The translations under genes were made by a program, and so were the position numbers. The notes under the pieces are model-generated. The model searched no databases. It had not been told where the DNA came from and saw only the letters and a program-made list of their open reading frames with translations. DNA of 64,000 nucleotides from Desulfacinum infernum DSM 9756 (lineage in GTDB: Bacteria > Desulfobacterota > Syntrophobacteria > Syntrophobacterales > DSM-9756). Of this stretch, positions 23,418-32,352 are shown piece by piece (positions within the stretch are counted from its first letter, which is position 1; each line of letters begins with the position of its first letter). Where the stretch lies: positions 62,001-126,000 of the forward strand of contig NZ_FQVB01000006.1 of assembly GCF_900129305.1 (NCBI RefSeq), given 5' to 3'.

Positions 23418-25175
23418 ATGATCGCCTCCTCCACATCCCACGCGCCCCGAAGCGCCCTCCGCCTGCTCAAGCCCTTTCTGCGCGACCACGCCCTTCGCCT
23501 GGCGGCGGGCTTCGCGGCCCTCCTGATCGTGGATCTTCTCCAGGTCTGGATCCCCCGGGTGATCAAGCATGCGGTGGACGCCCTGGGACGGCCGGGCATG
23601 ACCCAGGGGGGCCTGTTTCTCTACGGGGCTCTGATCGTCGGGCTGGCCCTGGTGATCGCCGTCTTCCGCTACCTGTGGCGAGTCCTGCTGCTGGGCTTTT
23701 CCCGCGTTCTGGAACGGGACCTCCGCGAGCGCATGGTGGAGCGCATCCTCTCTCTGGACCGAACCGTCTTTTTCCGGCGAACCACCGGCGACTTCATGGC
23801 CCTTTCGGGAAATGATCTGGCGTCCGTGCAACTGGCCGCCGGCATGGGCCTGGTGGCCTTCGCCGACGCCGTCATCATGAGCGCGGCGGCCCTGGGTTTC
23901 ATGGCCTACATCCACCCGACCCTCACGGCCGTCGCCGTGGCTCCCATGCCCCTTCTGGCCCTCGCCACGCGCTTTCTTTCTGCACGGCTTCATAAACGTT
24001 TTTTGAGGGTCCAGGAGCTCTTTTCCCAGCTCACGGAACTGGCCCGTTCCACCTTTTCCTCCATCCGCCTCTACAAGGCCTACACCCAGGAAGAAGCCCA
24101 GTGCCGCCGCTTCGACGCCCTGGGCCGCTCCTACATCCGAAACAACCTGCGAGTCGCCCTGGTGCAGGGCACCCTCTTCCCCTTCGCGGGACTCACCGCC
24201 AACACGAGCCTCCTTCTGGTCCTCCTTTTCGGCGGGCGCCTCACCCTCCAGGGGATCATCACCACGGGCGACTTCGTGGCGTTCATCGCCTACTTGCATC
24301 TGCTCACCTGGCCCATGATGGCCTTCGGATGGGTGGCGAACCTCTTTCAGCGGGGTCTTACCAGTCTGGACCGAATCGAGGGCCTGCTGGAAGAACGCCC
24401 AGCCCTCCGGGATCCCGCCCGGCCCCTTCCGCCGCCCCGCCCGCCGGTGACCATCGAACTCCGCGGGCTCACCTTCGCCTACCCGGGCCGGCCGGAACCG
24501 GTCTTGCACCGCGTCCGGCTAGCCTTCCCGGCGGGCGTTACGGGCCTCGCAGGTCCCACCGGATCCGGCAAATCCACGCTCTGCCAGGTCCTGGCCCGGC
24601 TCTATCCCATCGAGGACGGCGCCTACCTGGTCAACGGAACGGACGTGAACCTCTTGAAGGTGGCGGACGTGAGGAGGCTTATCGCCTACGTTCCCCAGGA
24701 CGGCACGCTCTTTTCCGATACCATCGCCGCCAACATCGCCCTGGGCCGCCCCGACGCCTCCCGGGAGGAGATCGAGCAGGTGGCCCGGGCCGCCGCCATC
24801 CACGAGGAGATCCTGGCCATGGAGCACGGCTACGACACGCGGATCGGGGAAAGAGGCGTGCGGCTTTCCGGAGGCCAGCGCCAGCGGATCGCTCTGGCCC
24901 GCGCCCTGCTCCTGGACCGCCCCATCCTCCTCATCGACGATGGACTGTCCGCCGTGGACCTGGAAACCGAACGGGCCATCTTGAGATCCCTCACACCCTA
25001 CCTGGAAAAGCGCACGTGCCTCATCGTCTCCCATCGCGTGGCGGCCCTGGCGGACTGCGATCGCATCGTGGTGTTGGATCGAGGAGCCGTGGCGGACCAG
25101 GGACGCCACGAGGAACTCATGGAACGGAACCTCTTCTACCGCACCATCTATCTGCACCAGACGCTCCGGCACTGA
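23418..25175 (+). CDS. ABC exporter half-transporter, subunit with degenerate Walker B
   Basis: At 585 residues, six membrane segments (about 25-320) are followed by an ATPase domain. Walker A is GPTGSGKST and the signature is [15 protein letters not shown]. Walker B reads ILLIDDGLSAVD, so the catalytic Glu is replaced by Asp. This matches the degenerate-site subunit of heterodimeric exporters such as TM287/288 or MdlAB. The second subunit follows 18 bp later. The substrate (drug, lipid or peptide) cannot be told. The ribosome site is weak. Confidence 0.92.
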   Translation: MIASSTSHAPRSALRLLKPFLRDHALRLAAGFAALLIVDLLQVWIPRVIKHAVDALGRPGMTQGGLFLYGALIVGLALVIAVFRYLWRVLLLGFSRVLERDLRERMVERILSLDRTVFFRRTTGDFMALSGNDLASVQLAAGMGLVAFADAVIMSAAALGFMAYIHPTLTAVAVAPMPLLALATRFLSARLHKRFLRVQELFSQLTELARSTFSSIRLYKAYTQEEAQCRRFDALGRSYIRNNLRVALVQGTLFPFAGLTANTSLLLVLLFGGRLTLQGIITTGDFVAFIAYLHLLTWPMMAFGWVANLFQRGLTSLDRIEGLLEERPALRDPARPLPPPRPPVTIELRGLTFAYPGRPEPVLHRVRLAFPAGVTGLAGPTGSGKSTLCQVLARLYPIEDGAYLVNGTDVNLLKVADVRRLIAYVPQDGTLFSDTIAANIALGRPDASREEIEQVARAAAIHEEILAMEHGYDTRIGERGVRLSGGQRQRIALARALLLDRPILLIDDGLSAVDLETERAILRSLTPYLEKRTCLIVSHRVAALADCDRIVVLDRGAVADQGRHEELMERNLFYRTIYLHQTLRH

Positions 25176-25193
25176 AACCAAGGCGGACCCGTC

Positions 25194-27002
25194 ATGCACT
25201 ACGGCTACGGATATTTCGAAGAGGGACAATTGGGAAAGATCCAGGACGTACGCCTCTGGAAGCGCCTCTTTCCCTACCTGCGCCCCCACGGACCCCACAT
25301 CGCCCTGGCCGTGGTCCTCTCCCTGATCATCTCCGCGGCGGATCTGGCGCTGCCTTACCTGCTGCGCCTGGGCGTGGACCGCTACATCACGGCCCAAGGC
25401 CTTCCTTTGTCCGCGAAACTCCAGGGGCTTTCCCAACTCGCCGCCGTCTTTGCGGGCCTCATGGCGGTGGGCTTCGTGGCCGAATTTTTCCAGGTTCTCC
25501 TGCTGGAATGGACCGGCCAGAACATCATGCACCGGCTCCGCCAGGATCTCTTCCGGCACGTGCTCCGCCTGGACCTCCCGTTCTTCCACGCCAATCCCGT
25601 AGGGAAACTGGTCACGAGGCTCACCAACGACATCCAGAACATGCACGAGATGTTCACATCGGTGATCGTCACCGTCTTCAACGACCTCATCCGGCTCGTG
25701 GGAATCCTGGCCGTGCTCTTCTGGATGGATGCGTCCCTTTCCGCCATCCTGGTCTGCCTCATCCCCGTCATGCTGGGAGCCACCCTCAAGTTCAGCGCCC
25801 TGGCCCGGGAGGCCTTCCGGACCATTCGGACCCGGCTGGCCCGCATCAACTCCTTCCTGCAGGAAGTGCTGGCTGGACTGTCCGTTCTTCAGATCTTCGG
25901 GCGGGAAGAAGACACCCTGGACCGGTTCCGGGACCTGAACGAGGCCCATCGCAAGGCCGCCATGCACCAGATCCATCTGTTCGGGCTTTTCGTCCCCTTC
26001 ATCGAAGTTCTCAGCTCCGCCGCCGTGGCGGTCATCATCTGGTACGGCGGCGGCCAGGCCCTGCGCCAGGCCGTGAGTCTGGGCGTGCTGGTGGCGTTCC
26101 TTTCCTACATCCGGCTCTTCTTTCAGCCGCTCCGGGAGCTGAGTCAGAAGTTCTCCATCGTCCAGTCGGCCTTGGCCTCGGCGGAACGGATCTTCGAACT
26201 CATGGACACCAGGCCGGATCTGCCGGCCCCGGATCCGCCCCTTCGACCCGCCGAACTCCAAGGATCCGTGACCTTCCAAAACGTCACCTTCGGATACGAC
26301 CCGGACCGACCCGTTCTGCGAAACGTTTCTTTCCACGTGGATCCCGGCCGGACCCTGGCCGTCGTGGGGCCCACCGGTGCCGGCAAGACCACCCTCATCA
26401 ACCTGCTGGAACGCTTCCACGATCCCCAGGAAGGGGTCGTCCGGGTGGACGGGATGGACCTGAGGTTCCTGGACCCGGCCTGGCTCAGACGCCGCGTGGG
26501 CCTGGTCATGCAGGACGTGTTCATCGTTCCGGGCACCTTTCGGGAAAACATCTGCCTGGATACGGAACCGGACGAGGCGAGACTCCGGGAAATCCTCGAC
26601 CTGGCGCAGCTTTCCGACCTGGCGGAAAATCTTCCCCAAGGGTTGGAAACCTCCGTGGGGGAAGGCGGAATCGATCTTTCCGCCGGTCAGAAGCAGCTTC
26701 TCGCCTTTGCCCGGGTGTTGGCACGGGACCCCAAAATCCTTATTTTGGACGAAGCCACGTCCAACGTGGACTCGGAAACGGAGATTCGGATCCAGCGGGC
26801 CATCGAACGGGCCATGGCGGGCCGGACCAGCATCGTGATCGCCCACCGGCTTTCCACCATCCGGAAGGCATCCCGGATTCTGGTGCTGGACCAGGGGCGG
26901 ATCGTGGAAGAGGGAACCCATGAGGAGTTGATGGCAAGGAAGGGATTTTACCACCATCTGATCCTCCTGGACCAAGTGAAGAGGGAAGGACTGAAGGATT
27001 AA
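25194..27002 (+). CDS. ABC exporter half-transporter, partner subunit
   Basis: At 602 residues, six membrane segments (about 40-345) precede an ATPase domain with Walker A GPTGAGKTT, Walker B ILILDEATSNVD with the catalytic Glu intact, and a changed signature LSAGQKQLLAFARVL (Ala for Gly). Together with the Asp in the upstream subunit this gives one canonical and one degenerate ATP site, as expected for a heterodimer. The stop is followed 5 bp later by repeat element E2. Confidence 0.92.
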   Translation: MHYGYGYFEEGQLGKIQDVRLWKRLFPYLRPHGPHIALAVVLSLIISAADLALPYLLRLGVDRYITAQGLPLSAKLQGLSQLAAVFAGLMAVGFVAEFFQVLLLEWTGQNIMHRLRQDLFRHVLRLDLPFFHANPVGKLVTRLTNDIQNMHEMFTSVIVTVFNDLIRLVGILAVLFWMDASLSAILVCLIPVMLGATLKFSALAREAFRTIRTRLARINSFLQEVLAGLSVLQIFGREEDTLDRFRDLNEAHRKAAMHQIHLFGLFVPFIEVLSSAAVAVIIWYGGGQALRQAVSLGVLVAFLSYIRLFFQPLRELSQKFSIVQSALASAERIFELMDTRPDLPAPDPPLRPAELQGSVTFQNVTFGYDPDRPVLRNVSFHVDPGRTLAVVGPTGAGKTTLINLLERFHDPQEGVVRVDGMDLRFLDPAWLRRRVGLVMQDVFIVPGTFRENICLDTEPDEARLREILDLAQLSDLAENLPQGLETSVGEGGIDLSAGQKQLLAFARVLARDPKILILDEATSNVDSETEIRIQRAIERAMAGRTSIVIAHRLSTIRKASRILVLDQGRIVEEGTHEELMARKGFYHHLILLDQVKREGLKD

Positions 27003-27006
27003 GCCT

Positions 27007-27165
27007 GAATTGGACGGTTCTTTCTAATGGACAGCTCCTGAAGGGCGGGCGTAAAGCCCGCCCCTACAAAAAGCCCCGGCCCCATTGGGTGGGGCGGGGT
27101 TTATCCCCGCCCGCTAATCACGCGGTGTAAGAGACACCCGAAGAAAAAATCGCTCAGATTAGGTT
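27007..27165 (+). repeat. Composite REP pair, element E2 (about 160 bp)
   Basis: A copy of E1 (19403-19562) in the same orientation at about 90% identity, including the non-palindromic tail AATCACGCGGTGTAA and GAAGAAAAAATCGCTCAG. Confidence 0.8.
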
Positions 27166-27229
27166 AAGGATTAAGGGGACGTTGGGATATGGGAGCAAGG
27201 GCATGGGTGGAGACCCGGGAGGAATGACG

Positions 27230-27721
27230 ATGGAACGGTGGAAAAGACTCTTTCCTGTTCTTTGCGTGATGGGATGCCTGGCCCTGGCGTGGACCCAGGG
27301 CGTACGGGCTCAGCCGCCGGCGGATATGGGCGGCTGGGAAAGGGGAGGCGCCTACGACCGGCTCTACGATCCCCAGGAGCGGGACAAATTCAAGGGAACC
27401 GTGTTGGACATCAAGGAGGTGGTGCCGCTTCCGGGCATGAGCCCCGGCGTGGCTCTGCTGGTGAAAGACAGGGACGGGGAAGAGATCCTGGTGCACCTGG
27501 GCCCGCGCTGGTTCATCGACCCCAACACCATGGGCATCCGGGTGGGGGACAAGGTCAAGGTGACCGGTGCATGGGCCGAAGTGGGCGATGAGGACGTCTT
27601 CATCGCCGCCAAGGTGAAAAAGGGCGAACACTTCGAATTCAAGGTGCGGCTCACCAAGGACGGAACCCCCTTCTGGACCCTGAGTCCGGAAGAACTGGCC
27701 AAGGAACGCGCCGGCGATTAG
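27230..27721 (+). CDS. Secreted protein with OB-fold-like domain, function unknown
   Basis: At 163 residues, the start at 27230 is chosen because GGAGG is 7 bases upstream; an ATG 6 bases earlier is too close. A Sec signal peptide covers about 1-26 (WKRLFPVLCVMGCLALAWTQ, likely cut after VRA). The mature part is beta-rich (FKGTVLDIKEVVPLPG..VALLVKDRDGEEILVHLGP..VRVGDKVKVTGAW), like small periplasmic OB-fold proteins. The gene lies between elements E2 and T4/E3, and the stop codon's last base is the first base of T4. Confidence 0.75.
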   Translation: MERWKRLFPVLCVMGCLALAWTQGVRAQPPADMGGWERGGAYDRLYDPQERDKFKGTVLDIKEVVPLPGMSPGVALLVKDRDGEEILVHLGPRWFIDPNTMGIRVGDKVKVTGAWAEVGDEDVFIAAKVKKGEHFEFKVRLTKDGTPFWTLSPEELAKERAGD

Positions 27722-27938
27722 GAGGCCGTCTGGGAACGCCGCGGACGACCTTTTTTCTCGTAGTGCAGCCCTTTAGGGCTGCAGAGGAACCCCCGGCCGT
27801 CGGATAGGCCATTGCGTATTTCCTGTCACTTTATGGAGTTGCGATGCCCCTTTCCGCGGGGCTGAAGCCCCGCGGCTACAGGGAGGACCAAAATTCCTCG
27901 GCCTTGTAAGTCGGAGAACCATTGTGGGACAGCCTCCT
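27721..27938 (+). mobile_element. MITE-like element T4, type A (about 218 bp)
   Basis: The left end is GGAGGCCGTCTGGGAACG and the right end is the complement of GGAGGCTGTCCCACAATGG. The hairpins are GCAGCCCTTTAGGGCTGC and CCGCGGGGCTGAAGCCCCGCGG. It is the same length as T1. Confidence 0.75.
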
Positions 27939-27941
27939 CGA

Positions 27942-28075
27942 CTGAGCGGTTTTTTCTTCTGGAGTCTCTCCCACCGAGTGAGCGGCGGGCGGGGATAAAC
28001 CCCGCCCCTACCCAAGGGGGCCATGCGTTCTTGTAGGGGCGGGCCTTACGCCCGCCCGTCAGACCCTTATCATGA
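27942..28075 (-). repeat. Composite REP pair, element E3 (inverted copy of E1/E2)
   Basis: Read on the minus strand it follows E1/E2 from the first REP hairpin to the GAAGAAAAAACCGCTCAG tail, with more mismatches. With E2 it forms an inverted pair around the gene at 27230. Confidence 0.7.
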
Positions 28076-28126
28076 AAAAGCATAACGCAGTGTTAGGTAT
28101 CTGAAAGGACAAAACGGCGAATCCCC

Positions 28127-29257
28127 ATGTGGACCTTCCTGATCCTCTTCCTCACCGTCTACACCACCATGCACGCGGTCTTTTACCACCGAGTGCGTAT
28201 CCTTTTCGGCGACCGAAAACTTCTCCTGGGGCTCTGGGTGGCCTTCCTCGTGGTGATGGTCCTGGCCCCCGTGCTCTGCCGGGTGCTGGAGCGGCTCGGC
28301 CACGAACTTACCGCGCGCGCCCTGGCCTATGTGGGCTACACCTGGATGGGATTTCTCTTTCTGGGCTTTTGGGCCTCCGTGGCCGTCGGGGTGGTCAACG
28401 GCGGCGCGTGGACCCTGAACCGACTGGCGGGCACCCAGGTTCCCGCCCTTCCCGGCCGGACGGCCGCTCTGGCCGTGATCGCCGTGGCCGGCGTGCTCAC
28501 CCTGTACGGGGCCTTCGAAGCAAGTCGCATCCGCATCGAACGCATCCAGGTGGCCTCCCACAAGCTGCCGCCGGGCCGGGACCGCATCGTGGTGGCCCAG
28601 ATCTCCGACGTGCACCTGGGCCTGGTGGGCCGGGAAGCGCGTCTACGAAAGATCCTGGACGCGGCCCGCTCCGTCCAACCCGACCTTCTCGTCTCCACGG
28701 GGGACCTGGTGGACGGAGCCACCCACTCCCTGGAGCATCTCCTTCCGCTTTTCCAATCCTTTGAGCCCCCCCTGGGGAAGGTGGCCATCGTGGGAAACCA
28801 CGAATATTACGCCGGGATCGAGGCGTCCATGGACCTGACGCGCCGCGCCGGCTTCACCGTGCTTCGGGACCAAGCCGTCACCGTGGGAGACGTGCTCAAC
28901 GTGGCGGGATCCGACGACACCTGGAAAAACCGCCCGGAACGGGAAACGCGACTCCTTCGATCCGTTCCCCCGTCCCTCTTCACCCTCTATCTGAAGCACC
29001 GGCCCCAGGTCTGCCCGGAAACGGTGGGGCTCTTCGATTTGCAGCTCTCCGGCCACACCCACCGGGGCCAGATCTTTCCCTTCACCCTGTTCGTGGCTCT
29101 CCAATACCGCTACCAGAACGGGACCTACGACCTGGGACGGGGCTCGCTCCTCCACACCAACCGCGGCACGGGAACCTGGGGGCCGCCCATCCGCGTCCTT
29201 TCCCCGCCGGAGCTGACCGTGATCGAGATCGTGAGAAAAGAAGGCCGCGCTCCATGA
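28127..29257 (+). CDS. Membrane-anchored metallophosphoesterase (YkuE/YaeI-like)
   Basis: At 376 residues, three to four N-terminal membrane segments (about 1-130) are followed by a calcineurin-like domain. The metal motifs are in order: AQISDVHLGLVG, STGDLVDGA, VGNHEYYAG and SGHTHRGQIFP. The family includes lipid A/UDP-diacylglucosamine-type and other phosphoesterases at the membrane; the substrate here is not clear. It stands alone. Confidence 0.9.
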   Translation: MWTFLILFLTVYTTMHAVFYHRVRILFGDRKLLLGLWVAFLVVMVLAPVLCRVLERLGHELTARALAYVGYTWMGFLFLGFWASVAVGVVNGGAWTLNRLAGTQVPALPGRTAALAVIAVAGVLTLYGAFEASRIRIERIQVASHKLPPGRDRIVVAQISDVHLGLVGREARLRKILDAARSVQPDLLVSTGDLVDGATHSLEHLLPLFQSFEPPLGKVAIVGNHEYYAGIEASMDLTRRAGFTVLRDQAVTVGDVLNVAGSDDTWKNRPERETRLLRSVPPSLFTLYLKHRPQVCPETVGLFDLQLSGHTHRGQIFPFTLFVALQYRYQNGTYDLGRGSLLHTNRGTGTWGPPIRVLSPPELTVIEIVRKEGRAP

Positions 29258-29349
29258 CAGATGGCGATTTCCTTTGACTCTCCCCCCGGGATGTGTCATG
29301 GTCTTCTCACATCCTGGCACAACCCTCCGGGACGGCACGGAACCCCCTA

Positions 29350-29377
29350 TTGATCCCTCTCTCGACGACAATATGTG
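29350..29377 (+). promoter_or_regulatory. Weak candidate promoter for the RRM gene
   Basis: TTGATC, 16 bases, TATGTG, about 140 bases before the start codon. It would give a long leader, which is common for cold-induced RNA-binding proteins. The 262-bp gap holds nothing else I can identify. Confidence 0.25.
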
Positions 29378-29519
29378 GTTCACGCGACATCCGACGGGCG
29401 GTCACAGTGATCGGGGTGCGTCGAAGAGCCGCCGTTTAGGGCGGTATGTCGCCCGGGAGTTCTCGTGGTTGTCAACGGGCGGCACCATGAGACGAAACCA
29501 CGCTTGCAAAGGAAGAAGA

Positions 29520-29795
29520 ATGAATCTGTACGTCGGAAATCTTGCCTACGGTGTCACCGAAGATGAACTCCGGGCCGCTTTCGCCGAACACGGCGAAGTG
29601 GAAAGCGTCAACATCATCACGGACCGCTACACGGGCCAGTCCAAGGGCTTCGGCTTCGTGGAAATGCCGTCCAACTCCGACGCCGACAAGGCCATCAAGG
29701 CTCTGAACGGCGCCAGCCTGCAGGGCCGCCCCATCAAGGTGAACCAGGCAAAGCCTCGGACCAATAACCGCTCCTTCCGAGGACCGCGTTACTAG
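29520..29795 (+). CDS. RNA-binding protein with one RRM domain
   Basis: This 91-residue protein is a single RNA-recognition motif. RNP2 is LYVGNLAY (residues 3-9) and RNP1 is KGFGFVEM (about 44-51), followed by a short basic tail ending NNRSFRGPRY. AAAGGAAGAAGA precedes the ATG. Bacterial members are small RNA chaperones, often cold-regulated. It has its own short transcript with a possible hairpin terminator. Confidence 0.93.
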   Translation: MNLYVGNLAYGVTEDELRAAFAEHGEVESVNIITDRYTGQSKGFGFVEMPSNSDADKAIKALNGASLQGRPIKVNQAKPRTNNRSFRGPRY

Positions 29796-29817
29796 TTCGC
29801 ACGGGCCGACGCTTCCT

Positions 29818-29836
29818 CTCCCGCTTCTTCCGGGAG
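29818..29836 (+). terminator. Possible hairpin terminator after the RRM gene
   Basis: CTCCCG, a 7-base loop, CGGGAG, 22 bp after the stop. It is not followed by a T-run. Confidence 0.35.
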
Positions 29837-29917
29837 GGGGAGCCCGGCCTTCCCTACGCCCCGCCCTTTCCACCCCCGCCCAATCTTTTCCAACGAATTC
29901 CGGTTTCCACATTTCCA

Positions 29918-29957
29918 TTGACCCGGCGCTTGTTTCTCCGTATGGTTCGCATGCGAA
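29918..29957 (+). promoter_or_regulatory. Promoter and palindromic operator of the MarR gene
   Basis: The -35 TTGACC (29918-29923), 17 bases, and -10 TATGGT (29941-29946) fit sigma-70. A perfect 12-bp palindrome TTCGCATGCGAA (29946-29957) starts at the -10 and covers the expected RNA start. A near copy lies before the acyl-CoA dehydrogenase gene (30429-30440), suggesting autoregulation and control of that gene by the MarR protein. Confidence 0.7.
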
Positions 29958-29969
29958 GGAGGAAACGCC

Positions 29970-30395
29970 ATGCCGGCCTTGCCTGAAGATCTTCCGGAAT
30001 GCCTCGTTTTCCTGCTGGGAAAGGCCTACCAGAAGGCCCACGCGGACTTCAAGGCCCGCCTCCAGCCCTACGGGCTCACCAACATGCAGCACCTGGTGCT
30101 GGAAGGCCTCTGGTACCGCCAGGGGATGACGGCCACCGAACTGGGGAAATGCCTCATCCTGGACAAGGCCACGCTTTCCGGCGTGCTGGACCGCATGGAG
30201 GCCGCGGGCTGGATCGAAAGGCGCCCGGATCCCGAAGACCGGCGCCAGATGCGCCTCTACACCACGGAAAAGGCCGACGCCCTCAAGGACGACCTCATCC
30301 GGGAACGCCAAAAGGCCAACGAAGAGCTCCTGGCCCACTTCACCCGGGAAGAACGCGTGCTCCTCAAGAGGCTCCTTCGGGATCTCATCGGCTGA
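29970..30395 (+). CDS. MarR-family transcriptional regulator
   Basis: This 141-residue protein has the winged-helix core (MTATELGKCLILDKATLSGVLDRMEAAGWIERRPDPEDRRQ..), with the wing Asp-Arg-Arg that contacts DNA, and long dimerisation helices at both ends. A GGAGG site precedes the ATG. MarR proteins usually repress a neighbour until a small ligand binds. The next gene encodes an acyl-CoA dehydrogenase, so the ligand may be an acyl-CoA or aromatic acid; that is inference. Confidence 0.93.
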   Translation: MPALPEDLPECLVFLLGKAYQKAHADFKARLQPYGLTNMQHLVLEGLWYRQGMTATELGKCLILDKATLSGVLDRMEAAGWIERRPDPEDRRQMRLYTTEKADALKDDLIRERQKANEELLAHFTREERVLLKRLLRDLIG

Positions 30396-30428
30396 CGTCG
30401 GCCCGCGTGCGCTTTTTTGACCACACGG

Positions 30429-30440
30429 TTTGTATGCGAA
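30429..30440 (+). promoter_or_regulatory. Operator-like half-palindrome before the acyl-CoA dehydrogenase gene
   Basis: TTTGTATGCGAA matches the MarR-promoter palindrome TTCGCATGCGAA at 10 of 12 positions, and the flanks also agree (GGTT..GCGAAG). A TTGACC lies at 30417-30422 but with no good -10 at normal spacing. Confidence 0.55.
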
Positions 30441-30512
30441 GCAAGGGGCTCACCGCCCCGGCCCGGCCGCCCGGGCCTCGGAGAAGGCGACCATCAAAAG
30501 GAGGGAAAGACC

Positions 30513-32213
30513 ATGTTGCTGCATCCCAAGAAGGAAGACTACGCCCATCTGGATCCCCGCTCCCGGGAGATCATGCAGAAGACCATCGAGTTCTTCGAAA
30601 GGAAGGGCAAGGCGAAGCTGAAGGAAGACTACCACCACATGGTATGGTACAAGGACTTCCTGGATTTCGTGAAGGAAAACGAAATCTTCGCACCGCTCCT
30701 CACCCCGTCGGCCTACGGCGGCGGCGACCCGGCCTACCGCTGGGACACCCGGCGCATCTGCGACATGAACGAGATCCTGGGCTTCTACGGCCTGCCCTAC
30801 TGGTACACCTGGCAGGTGACCATCCTGGGCCTGGGCCCCATCTGGATGAGCGCCAACGAGACGGCCAAGAAGAAGGCAGCGCAGCTTCTCAAGGAAGGCC
30901 ACATCTTCGCCTTCGGCCTTTCCGAACGGGCCCACGGCGCGGACCTCTACTCCACCGAAATGGCCCTCACCCCGCTGGGAAACGGCCGGTACGTGGCCGA
31001 CGGCGGCAAGTACTACATCGGCAACGGCAACGAAGCCGCCATGGTGTCCACCTTCGGCAAGAACAGCGAAACCGACGAATACGTCTTCTTCGCCGTGGAC
31101 TCGCGCCATGAGGCCTACGACTGCATCCAGAACGTGGTGGCCTGGCAGGGGTTCGTGGCCGAATACGCCCTGAACGGCTACCCGGTGACCGAAGAGGACA
31201 TCCTGTCGACGGGCCAGGCAGCCTGGGACGCGGCCCTGAACACGGTGAACGTGGGCAAGTTCAACCTGGGCTGGGGCTCCATCGGCATTTGCACCCACGC
31301 CCTCTATGAAGCCATCACCCACGCGGCCAACCGGAACCTCTACGGCAGGTGGGTGACCGACTTTCCGCACATCCGCCAGCTCTTCGTGGACGCCTACGCG
31401 CGCCTGGCGGCCATGAAGCTCTTTTCCACCCGGGCCATCGACTACATGCGTTCCGCGAGCCTGGAAGACCGCCGCTACCTGCTCTACAACCCCATGGTGA
31501 AGATGAAGGTGACCACCGAGGGCGAGCACGTGATCAACCTGCTCTGGGACGTCATCGCCGCCCGCGGCTTCGAAAAGGACGTCTACTTCGAGATGGCGGC
31601 CCGCGAGATCCGGGCCCTTCCCAAGCTGGAAGGAACCGTGCACGTGAACATGGCCCTGGTGGTGAAGTTCATGAAGAACTTCCTCTTCAACCCCGCGCCG
31701 TTCCCGGAAATCCCCAAGCGGGACGATGCGGCCAACGACGACTTCCTCTTCAACCAGGGCCCCACGGGCGGTCTCAGCAAGGTGCTCTTCCACGACTACC
31801 GGATCGCCTACGACAGCATGGACCTGCCCAACCTGGCGGTCTTCAAGGAACAGATCGACGCCTTCAAGCGGTTCCTCATGACCGCCCCGCCCAGCAAGGA
31901 ACAGAGCCGCGACATCGACTTCCTGCTGAGCCTGGGCGAGCTCTTCACCCTGGTGGCCTACGGCCAGCTCATCCTGGAAAAGGCCGCCATGGACGACGTG
32001 GACAAGAACCTGGTGGACCAGATCTTCGACGTCATGGTCCGCGACTTCTCCAAGTTCGCCCTGGAGATCTACTCCAAGCCCAGCAGCACGCCCGAACAGA
32101 TGGAGCTGTGCCAGAAGATGATCCGCAAGCCCCACGTGGATCCCGCCCGGTTCGGCACCGTCTGGAACGACCACGTCTATGCGCTTAAGGGCGCGTATGA
32201 GATGAATGCGTGA
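30513..32213 (+). CDS. Acyl-CoA dehydrogenase family protein
   Basis: This 566-residue protein is larger than the common 380-residue form. AAAGGAGGG precedes the ATG. It has the N-terminal helical domain, the central beta domain (FAFGLSERAHGADLYSTEM..GRYVADGGKYYIGNGNEAA, where FAD and substrate bind) and the C-terminal helical domain. About 150 further residues extend the C-terminus. It probably oxidises an acyl-CoA to enoyl-CoA with electrons going to ETF, or works in reverse in a syntroph. No ETF gene is nearby. A MarR gene upstream likely controls it. The stop codon opens a heptamer array. Confidence 0.85.
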   Translation: MLLHPKKEDYAHLDPRSREIMQKTIEFFERKGKAKLKEDYHHMVWYKDFLDFVKENEIFAPLLTPSAYGGGDPAYRWDTRRICDMNEILGFYGLPYWYTWQVTILGLGPIWMSANETAKKKAAQLLKEGHIFAFGLSERAHGADLYSTEMALTPLGNGRYVADGGKYYIGNGNEAAMVSTFGKNSETDEYVFFAVDSRHEAYDCIQNVVAWQGFVAEYALNGYPVTEEDILSTGQAAWDAALNTVNVGKFNLGWGSIGICTHALYEAITHAANRNLYGRWVTDFPHIRQLFVDAYARLAAMKLFSTRAIDYMRSASLEDRRYLLYNPMVKMKVTTEGEHVINLLWDVIAARGFEKDVYFEMAAREIRALPKLEGTVHVNMALVVKFMKNFLFNPAPFPEIPKRDDAANDDFLFNQGPTGGLSKVLFHDYRIAYDSMDLPNLAVFKEQIDAFKRFLMTAPPSKEQSRDIDFLLSLGELFTLVAYGQLILEKAAMDDVDKNLVDQIFDVMVRDFSKFALEIYSKPSSTPEQMELCQKMIRKPHVDPARFGTVWNDHVYALKGAYEMNA

Positions 32214-32272
32214 GCCGTGAGGCGTAAGGCGTGATGAGTGATGAGTGATGGGTGATGAGTGATGAGTGAAAG
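32211..32272 (+). repeat. Stop-codon-anchored heptanucleotide array (nine units)
   Basis: Beginning exactly at the TGA stop of the dehydrogenase gene: TGAGCCG, TGAGGCG, TAAGGCG, TGATGAG (x2), TGATGGG, TGATGAG (x2), then TGAAAG. The first units are diverged, the middle ones exact. Confidence 0.85.
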
Positions 32273-32300
32273 TTCCCCCCTTTTTCAAAGGGGGGGACTG
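32271..32300. repeat. Poly-C/poly-G palindrome
   Basis: TTCCCCCCTTTTTCAAAGGGGGG, related to the copies at 23172 and 34163. Confidence 0.55.
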
Positions 32301-32352
32301 CCCTTCCCCGGCTTGAACGGGGAGCGGGAACCCAGCCCATCCTTCAGACCCA

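Noticed and set aside
24101-26923. 940-residue frame across the ABC exporter pair
   Set aside because: It is a shadow frame over two genes with intact ATPase motifs in their own frames.
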